Source: Nageia nagi (taxonomy: Eukaryota; Pinophyta). From it: DNA of 64,000 bases. The stretch lies in NCBI GenBank assembly GCA_050084985.1, contig JBITNC010000002.1:7812001-7876000 (forward strand), read 5' to 3'. Each line of letters begins with the position of its first letter. Within the stretch, counting starts at the first letter, position 1. The translations under genes were made by a program, and so were the position numbers. The notes beneath the pieces are model-generated. The model was not told the DNA's origin. It searched no databases and worked only from the letters and a program-made list of their open reading frames with translations. Of the stretch, positions 60,788 to 64,000 are shown piece by piece.

Positions 60788-61249
60788 CCTATAAATATAA
60801 TTATTGATTAGGTTTTAATAAAATCATTGCATATCGATTCCTATAATCGAAATGTTAAATTCCTACTAAAAATAAAGCTAAAGTATTAAGATAAAAGGTA
60901 AAGTGATAAACAGTTAATTTTAAAGGTATATTTATTTATAACAAATGAAGATTATAAGGTTTTTAAATCATTATAAATACAAATGATTCCTAGCTTCTAC
61001 TCAGAGTTCTTGCTTATTGTACTTGGTTTCTCTCTTTTATTAACTTTCTTTAATCTTTATATATCATATCTAATGTCGCTTTTGAAGAGATACATTGTTT
61101 ATATCATTATGTTCCTTGACAACTTCCTTAAATTCATTAGGTCTGATTAACCCCTTTAGTTAGTTTCCTTTTTTCACCAGTTTGTTATGTCTCTAGTATT
61201 ATATCACCAAATATGATCAAGGAGGTTGATTTGATAAGTTTTATAACTT
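60788..61249. repeat. Dispersed repeat R, right copy
   Basis: Direct copy of 21731-22211, 39 kb away and in the same orientation. It lies just above the element A gag start. Without clear termini its class is unknown. Confidence 0.75.
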
Positions 61250-62339
61250 CTTTTAAAAATTCTCTTCTACTAAAATGAACTATAAAATGAATTGCAAAAT
61301 GAATGAAGTTACCTGTATGGCATACCTAGATTACAAAATGAAATATAGATCTAATAGTGAAGTATGAAGCATCAATCCACCTAATAATGGTCCAATGATG
61401 ATCTTCCCTATCCCAAATAGGTTGTTAAAGGTCCTCTTCTTATGGTTTTGTCACCCATAATCAAGATCACAACTTTGACCATCTATAAGGATTTTAAAAA
61501 ATATATTTGGAATATCAAAAAGTGCATAAAAAATCTTAGGTAAACCAATCACAAGTTTTATAGGTGGTATTGATAAATATCATAAAGTTGTTTAACTGCA
61601 CTATCAAGTCTTAAGAAGGTCCGATATTGGGCTAATATATCTCCTCTCCTTTATATACCTATCAACAAGGAAAGATTAGCAATTAATTTATTATTATAGA
61701 AAAAATCCATATAAATTAATTAAATTGATATTCATTTATGATAACTACATTTATATTTTAAATAATATTATATCAAATTAGGGTTTTTACACTTTACATA
61801 TCATCATTCTTTTGAAAAAATAATTTAATCAATATTGTGATTATTTGAATAAAATTGTTTAAAAACTTGAATTCTCATACATTAACATGTTTGAATTAAT
61901 TTAAAAAATTTATAACACATCAACATAAAAATCATACATCCAAAAAATTAGGAAATTACTTTTTGAATAAAAAACAATGTTAAAATAAATAATCCTTTCT
62001 ATTTATCAAAAACTACAAATTCAATAGACTAATGAAATGAAGATGCTAAAATTAAGATTCTACTAGAATAGTATTAACTTTTTATTTAATATAATATATA
62101 TATTTCTTGAGAAATGTAATGTTAAACTACTAGATACATATAAAATCAAACCCATTAATACATCTCATTATATTTCCATCAATATTCTATAAAATAGAGA
62201 CTTTTACTTAAAAAGAGGGTATCTCCATAATACAAACACAACCTCTAAAATAGTAATTGAAAATTATATAGGCTAGATTAGATGTCCCTTTTGAATTAAT
62301 ATTTTTTGTATGTAGAATTTACAAGCATGTTATCACAAA
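61250..62339. other. AT-rich DNA, possibly upstream LINE remnant
   Basis: No motif could be supported. It lies directly upstream of the LINE RT piece and may be its decayed 5' part. Confidence 0.4.
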
Positions 62340-63190
62340 ATTCAAAACTAATCAAGTATTGTTAAAGGAAACTAGTTGCAATATTAGAGTCAAACAAGGT
62401 TATCCATTATCCTCAATTTGTTTTGGTACTTACACCTATTAATTAGAAAAATATTTTGAATAAGTTGGGTTTGAAGATACCAACCATTATGATCTCATTA
62501 TGGTTATGTAAAATAATTATATATCCTTCAAATATTTTGTAATCTATCTCATTTAATCATTTATGTAGATAAAACTAAAATTATGATAATTACTTTGGAA
62601 AGATGGTTCACCCCACAATCCTCTTTAATAATCAACCCTTGAAGATATTTCACTATTACAAATACTTAGGTATCTATATAAATCATAAACTAAATTAGAA
62701 TTAAAATATTTAAAAAATAATTCTTGTTGGATGGAAAGCCTTCTATGGTTCAAAAAATAAGTGAAAAAGAACTTTGGAATTGGGATAAAAATAAATCTCT
62801 TTTTTCTTGCCTTGTAACTAAAGTAATTATTTATGGTTGTAAAGAATGGGTTGCAAGTATTTCTCAATAAACGTATAATAAAACTAATTAAATTTAAAAA
62901 TAATTTTTACTTTATAACTTCAAAACTATAAATAATACATATTACCATATCTTTCTCATGGAACTTGATGTACTTCCTATTGAGAGTGAAGCTTTCAAAT
63001 TACAATTATAGATTAACAAAGTTAGATCAACTTAGATTGCATGTAGTTATATATTAAACTTATCTAAGTCATTAAAATCTCAAAAAATATTGGCAAAAAG
63101 ACTTTTATAAGTGGCTTTATTTTTGGGGTCTACACAATAGCATAACCCCTTTAATAGAGACAAACTATAAGTTCAAATTATAAGTAACAT
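62340..63190 (+). pseudogene. LINE (non-LTR retrotransposon) reverse transcriptase remnant
   Basis: The + strand translation across shifting frames gives RVKQGYPLSSICFGTYTY (about 62388-62445; LINE RT normally has 'VKQGCPLSPxLFxLYI'), then KYLGIYINHKLN (about 62658-62695), GWKAFYGSKNK (about 62730-62765), YGCKEWVASIS (about 62835-62870) and a C-terminal KWLYFWGLHNSI (about 63110-63140). The order fits the palm, thumb and C-terminal parts of a plant LINE RT. The F/YADD box is not recognisable. Endonuclease and poly-A tail were not found. No LTRs are nearby, consistent with a non-LTR element. Confidence 0.72.
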
Positions 63191-64000
63191 AACTCAAATA
63201 TTTTTGAGTGATGATGACATAAAAGATAAAATAGAAATACCATACTATAAAAATATCATTGATCCAAAATTAGGATAGTCATTGTATCCACCTAGGATTA
63301 TTAATTTCTAAAATAAACTTATGATCGCTAAATTAACTAATTGAGATAAACTACATAATGAAATTGGTAGATGGATAACACCTAAAATACCTTGGGATTA
63401 AAAAAAATTTAATTTCTAAACCTAAATACCATATAATATGAGACTCCTTTTCTTAAACTAAGATAACCAAAACAAGCCTATCAATTTTATTATACAAGTT
63501 AATAATGTGAGAAATCATCATTCAAATACTTAATTGATATATACTTATTTCTAGTTAAATTGATAGATCCTACAAACCAATAGAGTTAAATTGATATGAA
63601 AAGGCTTATCTATCTATCTATATTTTTTATTTATTTCTAACTTTGATCAAAGAACTACTATTTATTATTGTTTAAATGAAAATTTAATTTTATGAGTGTC
63701 TGTATAACCAACTCTATAGTACTTTCGATTAATATCATATTTTTTTATTATATTGAATACATATTAATTTTTTTATTAGTAACAAATAATTAAATTGTAC
63801 TTAAATAAACTATAATAAATCCTAATGAATTTATAGTCTAATCCAATAGCAATTGAGTGGGAAGCAATATAAGACATTAAATCCAAAATTATTTTTGCTT
63901 TTGGCCAATGATGATCAAGTGAATATTAAATCATTTTTTATATTTTGAAAGTTTAGTTTGAATTTTAGAAAAATAAGAAATTTAGTACATATTATCCTTC
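63191..64000. other. AT-rich DNA, nothing recognised
   Basis: A short CTATCTATCTAT run near 63608 is the only repeat noted. No gene is evident to the window end. Confidence 0.5.

Noticed and set aside
21731-61249. One giant LTR element bounded by repeat R
   Set aside because: R has no TG/CA ends, primer site, polypurine tract or target duplication that I could find, so the claim is left as a finding to test and not annotated.
62625-62867. 80-codon minus-strand frame
   Set aside because: Antisense to the LINE RT remnant, whose conserved motifs read on the + strand.

Overview
The window looks like intergenic DNA from the nuclear genome of a seed plant with a large, repeat-dense genome, most plausibly a gymnosperm. 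The organism call is an inference from very AT-rich, CpG-poor sequence, stacked old LTR retrotransposons, long (AT)n runs and decayed PPR, gypsy, copia and LINE fragments. I found no intact host gene, rRNA gene or functional tRNA gene.

Layout. 1-3004: intergenic DNA with one PPR gene fragment (about 312-567) and an (AT)n run. 3005-15987: a minus-strand LTR retrotransposon (element 1) with paired TG...CA LTRs, a near-matching 5-bp target-site duplication, a primer-binding site matching tRNA-Asn, a polypurine tract, and a gag-protease polyprotein in one frame broken only by stops that single C-to-T changes can explain. No reverse transcriptase or integrase was recognised. About 5.8 kb of repeat-filled DNA lies where pol would be, and a PPR gene fragment sits in the leader. 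15988-24087: mostly featureless DNA with a C-rich/G-poor tract, a CpG-retaining patch, SINE-like pieces and a dispersed repeat (R).

24088-43559 is a nested stack. Element B (+ strand, two 1,554-bp LTRs, tRNA-Met-type primer site, decayed coiled-coil reading frame) has its 5' LTR split by element C and element D. C (24436-33581, minus strand, about 2.7-kb LTRs, copia/SIRE-like gag) and D (34711-38482, + strand, copia-like) each carry a 5-bp target duplication. Removing both rebuilds a 5' LTR of exactly 1,554 bp. D is the most interesting object: a short copia gag N-terminus runs in frame into an unrecognised acidic reading frame of about 614 codons.

43560-61249: a decayed minus-strand reading frame of unknown family, cut by B and by a 5'-truncated + strand chromovirus fragment (E, 47340-49820). 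Then comes a decayed minus-strand Ty3/gypsy gag-pol (A, about 52450-60754) and a second copy of repeat R. 61250-64000 contains a decayed LINE reverse transcriptase.

How the parts relate: the elements with complete LTR pairs (1, B, C, D) have no recognisable polymerase or integrase, while the polymerase-bearing remnants (A, E) have no recognisable LTR pair. The paired elements therefore look like non-autonomous passengers that would have needed enzymes from elsewhere. Cytosine-deamination-type decay is visible throughout. Coordinates of repeats and decayed genes were set by eye.
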